Assembly: GCF_001602625.1 (NCBI RefSeq)
Contig: NZ_LECR01000090.1
Location: 110,635-116,759, forward strand
Direction of reading: 5' to 3'
DNA length: 6,125 nt
Source of the DNA: Sodalis-like endosymbiont of Proechinophthirus fluctus
Lineage (GTDB): Bacteria; Pseudomonadota; Gammaproteobacteria; Enterobacterales; Enterobacteriaceae
Shown here: piece by piece, positions 6,072 to 6,125 of the stretch
Layout of the letters: each line of letters starts with the position of its first letter
How positions within the stretch are numbered: the first letter of the stretch is position 1
Made by a program: the position numbers and the translations under genes
Notes under the pieces: model-generated
What the model saw: the letters and a program-made list of their open reading frames with translations, nothing else
Database searches by the model: none
Told to the model about the DNA's origin: nothing

Positions 6072-6125
6072 ATGTTGAAACGCCTGATTTTAACCATGTT
6101 AATTATCGCAGGCGTTCTCGTACTG
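6072..6125 (+). CDS. sanA: SanA, inner-membrane vancomycin-resistance protein, 5' end only
   Basis: The 18 codons in the window read MLKRLILTMLIIAGVLVL. This matches the N-terminus of E. coli SanA (MLKRVFLSLLVLIGLLLL) in length and pattern: a Lys-Arg pair followed by a single hydrophobic membrane anchor. In E. coli sanA lies directly downstream of cdd in the order yohJ, yohK, cdd, sanA, which agrees with the genes seen upstream here. SanA is a DUF218-family protein linked to envelope barrier function and vancomycin tolerance at high temperature. No lesion is seen in this short piece, so sanA may be intact. The identification rests on the context plus 18 residues. Confidence 0.75.
   Translation, partial: MLKRLILTMLIIAGVLVL

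Noticed and set aside
1..6125. CRISPR array, insertion sequence or prophage
   Set aside because: No regularly spaced repeats, transposase-like protein, terminal inverted repeats with target duplications, or phage genes were seen.

Overview
The window is a heavily eroded stretch of an enterobacterial chromosome. The recognisable proteins (MetG, YohJ, Cdd, MaeA, SanA) all resemble their E. coli counterparts. Most of the DNA is pseudogene or unrecognisable sequence with stops in every frame. This fits a recently host-restricted symbiont of the Sodalis-allied kind, but the assignment is an inference from the decay pattern and not from a diagnostic marker.

Layout. Bases 1-620 hold the 3' part of metG, open until a frameshift deletion replaces the last ~51 residues with a short novel tail; remnants of the true C-terminus continue in other frames to about 705. 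A 26-bp-arm inverted repeat (693-760) sits on the old metG end. From 760 to about 3650 no gene is identifiable. This stretch contains a small signal-peptide remnant (876-1012), a perfect 14-bp hairpin (1016-1050), one orphan open frame of 140 codons (1262-1684) probably continuing as a stop-broken frame to 2111, a weaker hairpin (2203-2241), and two relays of short open frames (2266-2886 and 3152-3608).

From 3654 on there is a recognisable block in the order yohJ - cdd - maeA - sanA, all on the + strand. yohJ (LrgA/CidA-type membrane protein) is fused in frame to the middle of cdd (cytidine deaminase) by a deletion that also removed any yohK. The middle of cdd then runs into maeA (NAD-linked malic enzyme), which has lost its N-terminus and changes frame at least eleven times. 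sanA begins at 6072 with a reasonable ribosome-binding site and leaves the window after 18 codons.

Metabolic reading. Pyrimidine salvage through Cdd, malate-to-pyruvate conversion through MaeA, and the YohJ/YohK membrane system appear lost here. MetG is essential, so its truncated frame is probably still used: the catalytic and anticodon-binding regions lie upstream, and only the dispensable C-terminal dimerisation domain is damaged. I did not find a convincing undescribed system. The most interesting items are the metG truncation, the two strong inverted repeats, and the unassigned frames between metG and yohJ.
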